Made by a program: the position numbers and the translations under genes | In this document: piece after piece, positions 1 to 5,144 of the stretch | Numbering within the stretch: the stretch's first letter is position 1 | Layout of the letters: each line of letters begins with the position of its first letter | NCBI GenBank assembly: GCA_049522565.1 | Contig: JBEKNT010000461.1 | Location: forward strand, 1-5,237 | Length of the DNA: 5,237 nt | From: JASHVB01 sp049522565 | GTDB lineage: Bacteria > Pseudomonadota > Alphaproteobacteria > Acetobacterales > Acetobacteraceae | Direction of reading: 5' to 3' | Notes under the pieces: generated by a model | Told to the model about the DNA's origin: nothing | Databases searched by the model: none | The model's input: only the letters and a program-made list of their open reading frames with translations

Positions 1-11
1 CTCGCAATGAC
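1..11. repeat. Possible end of an intergenic repeat (CTCGCAATGAC)
   Basis: The first 11 bases match the edge of a palindromic intergenic repeat with a GTCATTGCGAG terminus that I recall from many alphaproteobacterial genomes. The rest would lie outside the window, so this is only a suggestion. It matters because the in-frame ATG at 7-9 falls inside this motif, which argues against that ATG being the start of the first gene. Confidence 0.25.
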
Positions 12-48
12 AGCTCGGGACGGCGCCGATAAGAGTCATGGAGATCGC

Positions 49-405
49 ATGCCACTTCGAGTTCACAATCTATATTGCGATGCCAACGGCGAATCGCACT
101 GGCGCGACATCCAGATCGAATGGGCCGAGGAAAGCGAGGCGGGAAAGATGTCGGCGCGCCAGGCGGCGACCGGCATCATCTTCCGCCAGACCCGGGCGGA
201 GCATGATCGTCCCTGGCATCCGGCGCCGCGGCGGCAATACATCATCAACCTCGACGCCGGCGTGCAGCTTACCGCGAGCGACGGCGAGGCGCGGGTGATC
301 GGCGCCGGCGAGGTGATCCTGGTCGAGGACACCACCGGCAAGGGGCACCTGTCGAAGTCGGTGAACAACCAGATGCGGCACTCGATCTTCGTGCCGATCG
401 AATAG
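49..405 (+). CDS. Cupin-like small protein, first of a tandem pair
   Basis: This encodes 118 residues, probably a single small beta-barrel of the cupin superfamily; its function is unknown. I chose ATG 49 because the protein aligns with its downstream paralogue from residue 4 (RVHNLY against RIHNIY), a GGAGA sits 4 bases upstream, and the alternative ATG at 7 has no ribosome site. The cupin-like core is residues 56-104: WHPAPRRQYIINLDAG, then ASDGEAR, then GAGEVILVED and GKGH. Compared with cupin motif 1 (HxH-x3,4-E-x6-G), only the first His (57) remains; the second is Ala, the Glu is Gln (63), and the closing Gly is Ala (70). His100 fits the motif 2 His. Metal binding is therefore uncertain. 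The first ten or so codons (cca, ctt, cga, gtt, cta) are less GC-rich than the rest. It is followed after 13 bases by its paralogue, almost certainly in one operon. Confidence 0.87.
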   Translation: MPLRVHNLYCDANGESHWRDIQIEWAEESEAGKMSARQAATGIIFRQTRAEHDRPWHPAPRRQYIINLDAGVQLTASDGEARVIGAGEVILVEDTTGKGHLSKSVNNQMRHSIFVPIE

Positions 406-418
406 GAGGAAACCAGCG

Positions 419-769
419 ATGCGGATTCATAACATCTATGTGGACGACGCGGGCGAGACGCATTGGCGCGACATCGAGGTGGAGTGGGTGGAGGAGCGCA
501 ACGGCAGCAAGCTGTCGAAGCGCCTGCCGGCGACCGGCATCATCTTCCGCGAGACGTCGGGGGATTACGACCTGAGCTGGCACCCGGCGCCGCGGCGGCA
601 ATACATCATCAATCTCGACGGCGGCGTGCAGATCACCGCCAGCGACGGCGAGGCGCGGCAGATCGGCGCCGGCGAGGTGATCCTGGTGGAGGACGTGCGC
701 GGCAAGGGGCATCTGTCGAAGTCGATCGGCGGCCAGATGCGGCATTCGATCTTCGTGCCGGTGGAGTGA
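419..769 (+). CDS. Cupin-like small protein, second of a tandem pair
   Basis: This 116-residue protein is a paralogue of the gene just upstream: by hand alignment 82 of 115 aligned residues match (about 71%). A strong AGGAGGA at 404-410 overlaps the upstream stop codon and lies 8 bases before ATG 419, so the genes are likely co-transcribed and translationally close. The layout is a variable N-terminal part (1-53), then a conserved barrel: W54-HPAPRRQYIINLDGG, ASDGEAR, GAGEVILVED, GKGH98 and QMRHSIFVP near the end. His55, Gln61 and His98 fall at cupin motif positions, but the usual second His is Ala57 and the usual Glu is Gln. It could be a dioxygenase-like metal enzyme with unusual ligands or a non-catalytic small-molecule binder. 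It has no signal peptide or membrane segment, so it should be cytoplasmic. The pair might form a heteromer, which is inference. Confidence 0.9.
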   Translation: MRIHNIYVDDAGETHWRDIEVEWVEERNGSKLSKRLPATGIIFRETSGDYDLSWHPAPRRQYIINLDGGVQITASDGEARQIGAGEVILVEDVRGKGHLSKSIGGQMRHSIFVPVE

Positions 770-788
770 TAGCAGGCGGGCAGCGCTG

Positions 789-810
789 GCGGGCAGCCTC
801 GGCTGCGCGC
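789..810. other. Hairpin in convergent gap after the cupin pair
   Basis: GCGGGCAGC (789-797), loop CTCG, GCTGCGCGC (802-810): a 9-pair stem with one G-G mismatch, 20 bases after the second cupin stop. There is no T-run after it on either strand, so it is not a canonical intrinsic terminator. It may still mark the 3' end of the cupin transcript or help Rho-dependent ending. Confidence 0.35.
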
Positions 811-865
811 GAAGGACGCCACTGGCCACATCATGCCGCGCCACCGCCCGTCGGGTGCAGCCTGC

Positions 866-890
866 CGCTTTGAAAGCGAGGCCGGGGCCT
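866..890. other. Two short inverted repeats at the 3' end of the minus-strand gene
   Basis: CGCTT-TGA-AAGCG (866-878) is followed directly by AGGC-CGGG-GCCT (879-890), which touches the minus-strand stop codon at 889-891. Both stems are short (5 and 4 pairs) and lack a T-run. They may contribute to 3' end formation for the minus-strand gene; the rest of the 770-888 gap holds no gene I can support. Confidence 0.25.
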
Positions 891-2079
891 ACACGTTGCG
901 CAGGTTGGTCTCCAGGCCAAGCATGTGCTGCCCGACCGTTTCGAAATGCGCCCGCCGCCCCTGAAGCTGCTGCGATACGCTGTTGACGTCGCGCAGCCGC
1001 CGCTCGAACGGCTGGTCGTCGAAGATCGCGGTCGAGCCGGCCTCGTGGTAGATCGTGGTGACCACGTCGCGCGCCTCGTGGATCGCGTAGGTGGTCGCCT
1101 GGCGGATGGTGATACGCTGTTCGACCGTCAATTCCCCGGTGCGGCCGACCTCCGCATAGGTCTGTTCCAGTAGCCGCAGCAACCAGGCGCGAGCCGCTTT
1201 CAACCTGGCATCCGCATGGCCGATGATGTGCTGGATCGCATTGTTGTCGCGCAGCAGCGTCGGCGATTGCGCTGGCGCCTTGGTGCCGGCCATAACAACA
1301 AACGTGTCGAGCGTCTGCCGTGCGATGCCCAGCGCAACGCAGGCGAACCCCGACGCGTAGAGCTGCATCATGTGGAAGCGATACAAAGTGCCGGGCTCCC
1401 GGCGCTCACCCGCATAGTCGCGGGTGATGACATGCGCGTCGTCCACGAACAGGTCGGTCACCGAGTAGGTATCGCTGCCGGTGCCGCGCAGGCCCAGCAC
1501 GAACCAGATGTCGTCGATCTTCGCCCGTTCGCGCCGGAACAGCGCGGTGCGTTCCCACGGCTTGCCGTTGGGGCCGCGCATCGGCGTCCCGTCCTGCTCC
1601 ACACACAGGCAATGCGCGCCGAGCCACGTCGCATGGCGGCTGCCGCTGGCGAACGACCATTGGCCGGTGACGCGCCAACCGCCCTCGGTGCGCACCGCCC
1701 GGCCGTTCGGACCGTAGCCCCAGGCGAGCACGTCGCGCGCACCGCCGAACGCCTCGCGCGCCGCGTCCAGACCCATATAGGCGGCGGACATCATGCTCAC
1801 CGAGCCCTGGTTCATGCACCAGGCGGCGCTGGCGTCGCCCATGGCGATCGCCTCGACGCATTGCACGTAGGTGGCCGGCTCCAGCTCCGCGCCGCCGCAG
1901 GACCGCGGCACCAGCAGGCGGAACATCCCGGCCGCGAACATCGCATCCAGCACGTCCGGCGGCAGCTCGCGCGCCGCGTCGATGCGGGGCGCGGCTTGTT
2001 GCAGCAGCGGGATCAGGGCGCGGGCGCGGGCGACGGGATCGTCCGTCGCGTCGGCTTCCCCTGGGTGCTGCATGTCCAT
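889..2079 (-). CDS. Acyl-CoA-dehydrogenase-fold flavin monooxygenase / oxidase
   Basis: This 396-residue protein has the acyl-CoA dehydrogenase fold, in the subgroup that includes flavin-dependent monooxygenases such as HsaA, DszC and HpaB-type C2 hydroxylases. Those enzymes use reduced flavin supplied by a separate reductase to hydroxylate or oxidise small molecules. Features in order: helical N-terminal domain (about 15-115) with LPPDVLDAMFAAGMFRLLVP and GDASAAWCMNQGS (81-93); beta domain (about 118-215) with GGWRVTGQWSFASGS (133-147) and LRGTGSDTYSV; C-terminal helical domain (about 235-390) ending in RDVNSVSQQLQGRRAHFETV. I see no clear dehydrogenase catalytic Glu, which fits the monooxygenase subgroup, but an acyl-CoA dehydrogenase role is not excluded. 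Length is normal for the family. Start ATG 2079 has GGAGGA 8 bases upstream; a second Met lies two codons in. No reductase gene is in view. It is transcribed divergently from pcm. Confidence 0.88.
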   Translation of the reverse strand: MDMQHPGEADATDDPVARARALIPLLQQAAPRIDAARELPPDVLDAMFAAGMFRLLVPRSCGGAELEPATYVQCVEAIAMGDASAAWCMNQGSVSMMSAAYMGLDAAREAFGGARDVLAWGYGPNGRAVRTEGGWRVTGQWSFASGSRHATWLGAHCLCVEQDGTPMRGPNGKPWERTALFRRERAKIDDIWFVLGLRGTGSDTYSVTDLFVDDAHVITRDYAGERREPGTLYRFHMMQLYASGFACVALGIARQTLDTFVVMAGTKAPAQSPTLLRDNNAIQHIIGHADARLKAARAWLLRLLEQTYAEVGRTGELTVEQRITIRQATTYAIHEARDVVTTIYHEAGSTAIFDDQPFERRLRDVNSVSQQLQGRRAHFETVGQHMLGLETNLRNV

Positions 2080-2097
2080 CTTCGGTTTCCTCCGGCG

Positions 2098-2117
2098 TGT
2101 AATGCGCCCAAGTTACA
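2098..2117. promoter_or_regulatory. Candidate operator dyad TGTAA-N10-TTACA
   Basis: There is a perfect 5-base inverted repeat, TGTAA at 2098-2102 and TTACA at 2113-2117, in the divergent gap, about 20 bases upstream of the minus-strand start codon. The half-sites are centred 15 bases apart. They stand out in GC-rich surroundings, and one half overlaps a possible -10 element for the minus-strand gene, as expected of a repressor or LysR/GntR-type site. The regulator is unknown. Confidence 0.3.
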
Positions 2118-2139
2118 ACCAGGCGAACGCCGGGCGCAA
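2112..2139 (-). promoter_or_regulatory. Weak sigma70-like promoter for the flavin monooxygenase gene
   Basis: Read on the minus strand: TTGCGC (2139-2134) as -35, 16 bases, then TGTAAC (2117-2112) as -10. The matches to consensus are 3/6 and 4/6. The position, about 35 bases before the start codon, is reasonable and it coincides with the TGTAA/TTACA dyad. This is a tentative call. Confidence 0.22.
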
Positions 2140-2190
2140 AACCGCTCGTGCCGCCGCCGTGTCGAGTGGGCTGGCTCCAGGGAGGTCGGC

Positions 2191-2835
2191 ATGACGACGC
2201 AGCAGGATTTGGTTGAGGAAATCGAGCAGGAGGCGAGCGAAACGGCAGGCTGGACCGGGCGTGACCGGTTCGATCCGCGCGTGCTGGAGGCGTTGCGCAA
2301 GGTGCGCCGCGAGGCTTTCGTGCCGCAGGCGTTGGTGTCCCATGCCTATGTCAACGCGCCCTTGCCGATCGGCTGCGGCCAGACCATTTCGCAGCCGTTT
2401 ATTGTCGCGCTGATGACCGACTTGCTGGACCTGCGCCCGGAGGACCACGTGCTGGAGGTGGGCACCGGCTCCGGTTACCAGGCGGCGGTTCTGGCGGAGC
2501 TCGCCGACACCGTGTGCTCCATCGAGGTCATCCCGGAACTTGCGACACACGCGGCGACGGTGCTGGCGGCGGAGGGTTACGGCAGGGTGGCGTTGCGCAC
2601 CGGCGACGGAGCGCAGGGCTGGCCTGACCGCGCGCCGTTCGACGCGATCATCGTTACTGCGGCGGCGCGCGAGGTGCCGCCGGCTTTGGTGGCGCAATTG
2701 CGGCCAGGCGGGCGGTTGGTGATCCCGGTGGGCGAAGCGTATGGCGAGCAGGAATTGCGGCTGCTGTGCAAGGATGCGGCGGGAGACGTCACCTCGCGAT
2801 CGGTGCTGTCGGTCGCATTCGTGCCGCTAACCTAA
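2191..2835 (+). CDS. pcm: Protein-L-isoaspartate O-methyltransferase
   Basis: This 214-residue enzyme transfers a methyl group from S-adenosylmethionine to the alpha-carboxyl of L-isoaspartyl residues, starting the repair of aged or damaged proteins in the cytoplasm. The sequence is diagnostic: GCGQTISQPFIVALMTDLL (61-79) is the substrate-side signature with the conserved active-site Ser67; VLEVGTGSGYQAAVLAEL (87-104) is the SAM motif I; SIEVIPEL holds the acidic residue that contacts SAM ribose; GDG...GWPDRAPFDAIIVTAA (138-157) and LRPGGRLVIPVG (170-181) follow; the end FVPL is typical. Length matches the family. Start ATG 2191 has GGGAGG 5 bases upstream; the frame is open far upstream but only as shadow of the opposite-strand gene. 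In many proteobacteria pcm sits beside surE; here it does not, so a second pcm elsewhere in the genome is possible. It appears monocistronic. Confidence 0.95.
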   Translation: MTTQQDLVEEIEQEASETAGWTGRDRFDPRVLEALRKVRREAFVPQALVSHAYVNAPLPIGCGQTISQPFIVALMTDLLDLRPEDHVLEVGTGSGYQAAVLAELADTVCSIEVIPELATHAATVLAAEGYGRVALRTGDGAQGWPDRAPFDAIIVTAAAREVPPALVAQLRPGGRLVIPVGEAYGEQELRLLCKDAAGDVTSRSVLSVAFVPLT

Positions 2836-2975
2836 AACCTCTCCCGCGAGAGCGGGAGACGTCGACGGTCCGAAGCACCGAGCGTGATCGGGTCGCCCCG
2901 AAGCACCTTCACGTGTGGTGCCAGCCCGACCACCCTCGCCGCCCGAGGTCTCGACCTCTCCCACATCGTGGGCAA
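2836..2975. repeat. Hairpin-rich intergenic repeat region
   Basis: This non-coding stretch follows pcm. It opens with a perfect hairpin, TCTCCCGC-GAGA-GCGGGAGA (2840-2859), and ends with a degenerate relative, CCTCTCCCAC-ATC-GTGGGCAAGG (2955-2977, inner 5 pairs perfect). Between them are a 10-base direct repeat CCGAAGCACC (2870-2879 and 2898-2907) and GCACC/GGTGC (2903-2907/2917-2921). The CCTCTCCC core recurs after the last gene of the window, so this looks like a dispersed intergenic repeat rather than a gene. There is no T-run, so no intrinsic terminator for pcm is evident. Confidence 0.55.
2934..2958. other. Overlapping alternative hairpins
   Basis: CCTCG (2934-2938) pairs with CGAGG (2944-2948), while GAGGT (2945-2949) pairs with ACCTC (2954-2958). 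Bases 2945-2948 are shared, so the two stems exclude each other. They lie upstream of the proposed promoter of the next operon, so they would act only in read-through transcripts from pcm. They may simply be a property of the repeat. Confidence 0.3.
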
Positions 2976-2977
2976 GG

Positions 2978-3007
2978 TTGACGTACCAACCGGGCTCCGA
3001 CCATACT
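2978..3007 (+). promoter_or_regulatory. Sigma70-type promoter of the monooxygenase-hydrolase operon
   Basis: TTGACG (2978-2983, 5/6 to the -35 consensus), 18 bases, then CATACT (3002-3007, 4/6 to the -10 consensus). Transcription would start near 3014, leaving a leader of about 30 bases before ATG 3046 with its GGAGGA. This is the best promoter match in the window and it is overlapped by a palindrome (3003-3016). Confidence 0.5.
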
Positions 3008-3016
3008 GATCGGTAT
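3003..3016. promoter_or_regulatory. Candidate TetR-family operator overlapping the -10
   Basis: ATACTGATCGGTAT is a 14-base near-palindrome (ATAC-x-GATC-x-GTAT) with only one mismatched symmetric pair. The form resembles operators bound by TetR-family repressors, which often carry ATAC/GTAT-type arms round a GATC or CG centre. It covers the putative -10 and start point, where a bound repressor would block RNA polymerase. The regulator gene is not in the window. Confidence 0.42.
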
Positions 3017-3045
3017 ATCGCTGCGGACAATGCCGGAGGATATCC

Positions 3046-4326
3046 ATGAAGCTGATGTGGTTCCACCTGATGCCGTATACCGAGTTGCCGGACGATTTCC
3101 GCGACGCGAATCCGTCGGTGTGGGTGGACATCCACTCGTCGCTGTTCGATCCCAAGCGCGCGCATCACATGTACAACGACTTCATGGACGAGCTGGAATA
3201 CGCGGCAACCTGCGGCTTCGACGCGGTGTGCGTCAACGAGCACCACTCCAACGGCTACGGCCTGATGCCGTCGCCCAACCTGATCGCGTCGTCGCTCGCG
3301 CGCCGCACCACGGACACGGCGATCTGTGTCATGGGCAATTCGCTGGCGTTGTACAATCCGCCGACCCGCGTGGCGGAAGAGTTCGCCATGATCGACGTGA
3401 TCTCCGGCGGCCGGCTGATTGCCGGCTTCCCGGTCGGCACACCGATGGACACCTGCTACGCCTACGGCACCAACCCGAGCCAGCTTCGTCAGCGCTACCA
3501 CGAAGCGCACGACCTCGTGTTGCGTGCGTGGACGGAGCAGGACACGTTCGCGTTCAACGGGCGGTTCAACCAGCAGCGCTATGTGAATATCTGGCCGCGT
3601 CCGGTCCAGCGACCGCACCCTCCGATCTGGATTCCCGGTGGTGGCTCGGTCGAAACCTGGCGCTGGTGCGCCGAGATGGACTACGTTTACTGCTACTTGT
3701 CCTACTACGGCTACAAGGCCGGCCGCGCGACGATGGACGGGTTCTGGGAAGAGATGAAGCGGCTCGGCAAGCCACCCAATCCCTACCACGCCGGCTTCCT
3801 GCAATTCGTCGGCGTGGGCGAATCCCGTCAGCACGCCTTCGATCTTTACGGCGAGGCGGCGGAGTATTTCTATGGTCGCTGCCTGCATGTCGATGCGCGC
3901 TGGGCCACACCGCCCGGTTACACCAGCGAAGGCAGCCAGCGCGCCGGCATCGAATCGCAGATCAAGCAGGCGGCCGATGCGAACGTGCGCGGCAAATCCA
4001 CCGGCGAGCGCTTCGCCTCGGTGGCGCGCGAAATGGACGCGATCGTCGACAAGGGCTACGTCATCATCGGCTCGGCCGACGAGGTGGCGGAGCAATTGCG
4101 CGAGGTCGCGGTGAACCTGAATGTCGGCCACCTGATGCTGCTCTTGCAGTTCGGCAACATGAAGAAGGACCTGTGCCGCTATAACACGCAAATGTTCGCA
4201 CAGAACGTGATGCCGAAGATGAAGGACCTGTTCTCCGAATGGGAGGACCGCTGGTGGCCGCAGCCGATGGCGGCCGCGCAACGTGCGGCGGTGCCGGCCT
4301 ACATGCCGAAGCTGGCGGCGGAATAA
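3046..4326 (+). CDS. Luciferase-like (LLM class) flavin-dependent monooxygenase
   Basis: This 426-residue protein is of the bacterial luciferase superfamily: a TIM-barrel oxidoreductase using reduced FMN (or, in some branches, F420) with O2 to oxidise small organic substrates. Family signs in order: GFDAVCVNEHHSNGYG (57-72) with the EHH of the active-site face; SPNLIASSLARRT (76-88); NPPTRVAEEFAMIDVISGGR (104-123), then GFPVGTP; the PRPVQRPHPPIWIPGGGS stretch (184-201), typical of the flavin-binding half; and a C-terminal IIGSADEVAEQLREV (340-354), also usual. It is longer than the commonest members (about 330-380), with an aromatic C-terminal tail (WEDRWWPQPM). Start ATG 3046 has GGAGGA 5 bases upstream. 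No signal peptide: cytoplasmic. It shares an operon with the hydrolase 23 bases downstream, suggesting oxygenation (for example Baeyer-Villiger type) followed by hydrolysis. Substrate and cofactor choice are not visible. Confidence 0.93.
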   Translation: MKLMWFHLMPYTELPDDFRDANPSVWVDIHSSLFDPKRAHHMYNDFMDELEYAATCGFDAVCVNEHHSNGYGLMPSPNLIASSLARRTTDTAICVMGNSLALYNPPTRVAEEFAMIDVISGGRLIAGFPVGTPMDTCYAYGTNPSQLRQRYHEAHDLVLRAWTEQDTFAFNGRFNQQRYVNIWPRPVQRPHPPIWIPGGGSVETWRWCAEMDYVYCYLSYYGYKAGRATMDGFWEEMKRLGKPPNPYHAGFLQFVGVGESRQHAFDLYGEAAEYFYGRCLHVDARWATPPGYTSEGSQRAGIESQIKQAADANVRGKSTGERFASVAREMDAIVDKGYVIIGSADEVAEQLREVAVNLNVGHLMLLLQFGNMKKDLCRYNTQMFAQNVMPKMKDLFSEWEDRWWPQPMAAAQRAAVPAYMPKLAAE

Positions 4327-4349
4327 TCGTTTCTGCAACGGAGTATGTC

Positions 4350-5132
4350 GTGAGCGAACCAGAGACGTTGACCGTCGATGTCAACGGCTTTTCCACCCGC
4401 ATCTGGCGCAAGGGCAGCGGCCCGAAGCTCGGCTTCCTGGCTGGGTTCGGCGGATTGCCGCGCTGGATGCCGTTCCTCGACGAGCTTGCCAGGAGCCGCA
4501 CGGTGATCGTGCCGTCGCTGCCCGGTTTCCCCGGCGGCGATCGCGGCCACACCGTGCTGGACACGCATCTCGACTGGTTGCTCGCGGTGCACGGGCTGCT
4601 GGAGAAGGCGGAGCTGAACGGCGCCGACCTGGCGGGCAGTTCGGTCGGCGCCTCGCTGGTAGCGGAGATGGCGGCGCTATGGCCGCAATCGGTGCGGCGC
4701 CTGGCGTTGATCGCGCCATTCGGGCTGTTCGATGAAGCGGATCCACCGACCGATCCGTGGGCTCAGCGCGGCGATGCGGTGCCCGGGCTGATGTGCGCCG
4801 ATCCGGCGATCTGGACCGCGATGAAGACGGCACCCGAGGGGGCGAACTCGATCGAATGGCCGATCGAGCAGGTGCGCGCGAATGAAGCGGCGGCGCGAAT
4901 TTTCTGGCCGTTGGGGAATACCAAAATCGAGAAGCGGCTGGGATTGATCACAGCGCCGACATTGCTGCTGTGGGGCGCGCAGGACCGCATCATGCCGCGC
5001 AGCTATGCCGAGCGATTCGCCAAGGGGATCGCCGGAAAGACCGAGATACGCGTGATCGAAGGTGCCGGACACCTTGCCGAACTCGACAAGCCGGCGGACG
5101 TGGCGCAGGCGATCCTGGCGTTCATGCAGTAG
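4350..5132 (+). CDS. Alpha/beta-fold hydrolase
   Basis: This 260-residue alpha/beta hydrolase resembles the family of esterases, lactonases and meta-cleavage C-C hydrolases. The triad is complete: nucleophile Ser98 in GSSVG (96-100), Asp212 in WGAQDRIMP and His241 in GAGHLAELDKP. The residues after strand 3 read FLAGFGG (29-35), so the His of the usual HG oxyanion motif is Ala31. A lid region (about 125-185) separates the core halves. The start is GTG 4350: GGAG lies 6 bases upstream, the protein then begins just before the first strand, and it leaves a 23-base gap after the monooxygenase stop; longer in-frame starts would run into that gene, and the ATG at 4345 is out of frame. It is cytoplasmic. 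Co-transcription suggests that it hydrolyses the monooxygenase product, such as an ester or lactone. This is inference; the exact substrate is unknown. Confidence 0.92.
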   Translation: MSEPETLTVDVNGFSTRIWRKGSGPKLGFLAGFGGLPRWMPFLDELARSRTVIVPSLPGFPGGDRGHTVLDTHLDWLLAVHGLLEKAELNGADLAGSSVGASLVAEMAALWPQSVRRLALIAPFGLFDEADPPTDPWAQRGDAVPGLMCADPAIWTAMKTAPEGANSIEWPIEQVRANEAAARIFWPLGNTKIEKRLGLITAPTLLLWGAQDRIMPRSYAERFAKGIAGKTEIRVIEGAGHLAELDKPADVAQAILAFMQ

Positions 5133-5144
5133 CGCATGTTTTTT
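5123..5144 (+). terminator. Weak intrinsic terminator overlapping the hydrolase stop
   Basis: CATGC (5123-5127), a 6-base loop AGTAGC that contains the stop codon's end, then GCATG (5134-5138) followed directly by six T (5139-5144). The stem is only 5 pairs, but the arrangement of stem then T-run is correct for the plus strand. It would end the monooxygenase-hydrolase transcript almost at the stop codon. Confidence 0.42.

Noticed and set aside
7..48. ATG at 7 as start of the first cupin gene, adding 14 residues
   Set aside because: It has no ribosome site, lies in a likely repeat end, and the extra residues have no counterpart in the paralogue; ATG 49 has a ribosome site and aligns.
269..844. 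Minus-strand open frame of 191 residues opposite the cupin pair
   Set aside because: It repeats a similar Arg/His-rich pattern twice only because it is antisense to two duplicated genes.
1216..2190. Upstream in-frame extension of pcm (325 residues)
   Set aside because: It runs antisense through the flavin monooxygenase gene with no domain sense; the Met at 2191 has a ribosome site and gives the normal family length.
3030..4184. Plus-strand open frame of 384 residues overlapping the luciferase-like gene
   Set aside because: It is Arg/Pro-rich, without family motifs, and out of frame with the clear LLM protein.
2827..4338. Long open frame on the minus strand opposite the luciferase-like gene (503 residues)
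   Set aside because: It is His/Arg/Val-rich with no recognisable motif and lies wholly opposite a well-supported gene; it is a GC-bias shadow.
4239..4349. Upstream start for the alpha/beta hydrolase at 4239
   Set aside because: It would overlap the monooxygenase gene by 88 bases and add a low-complexity Gly/Ala stretch not typical of the family; GTG 4350 has a ribosome site.
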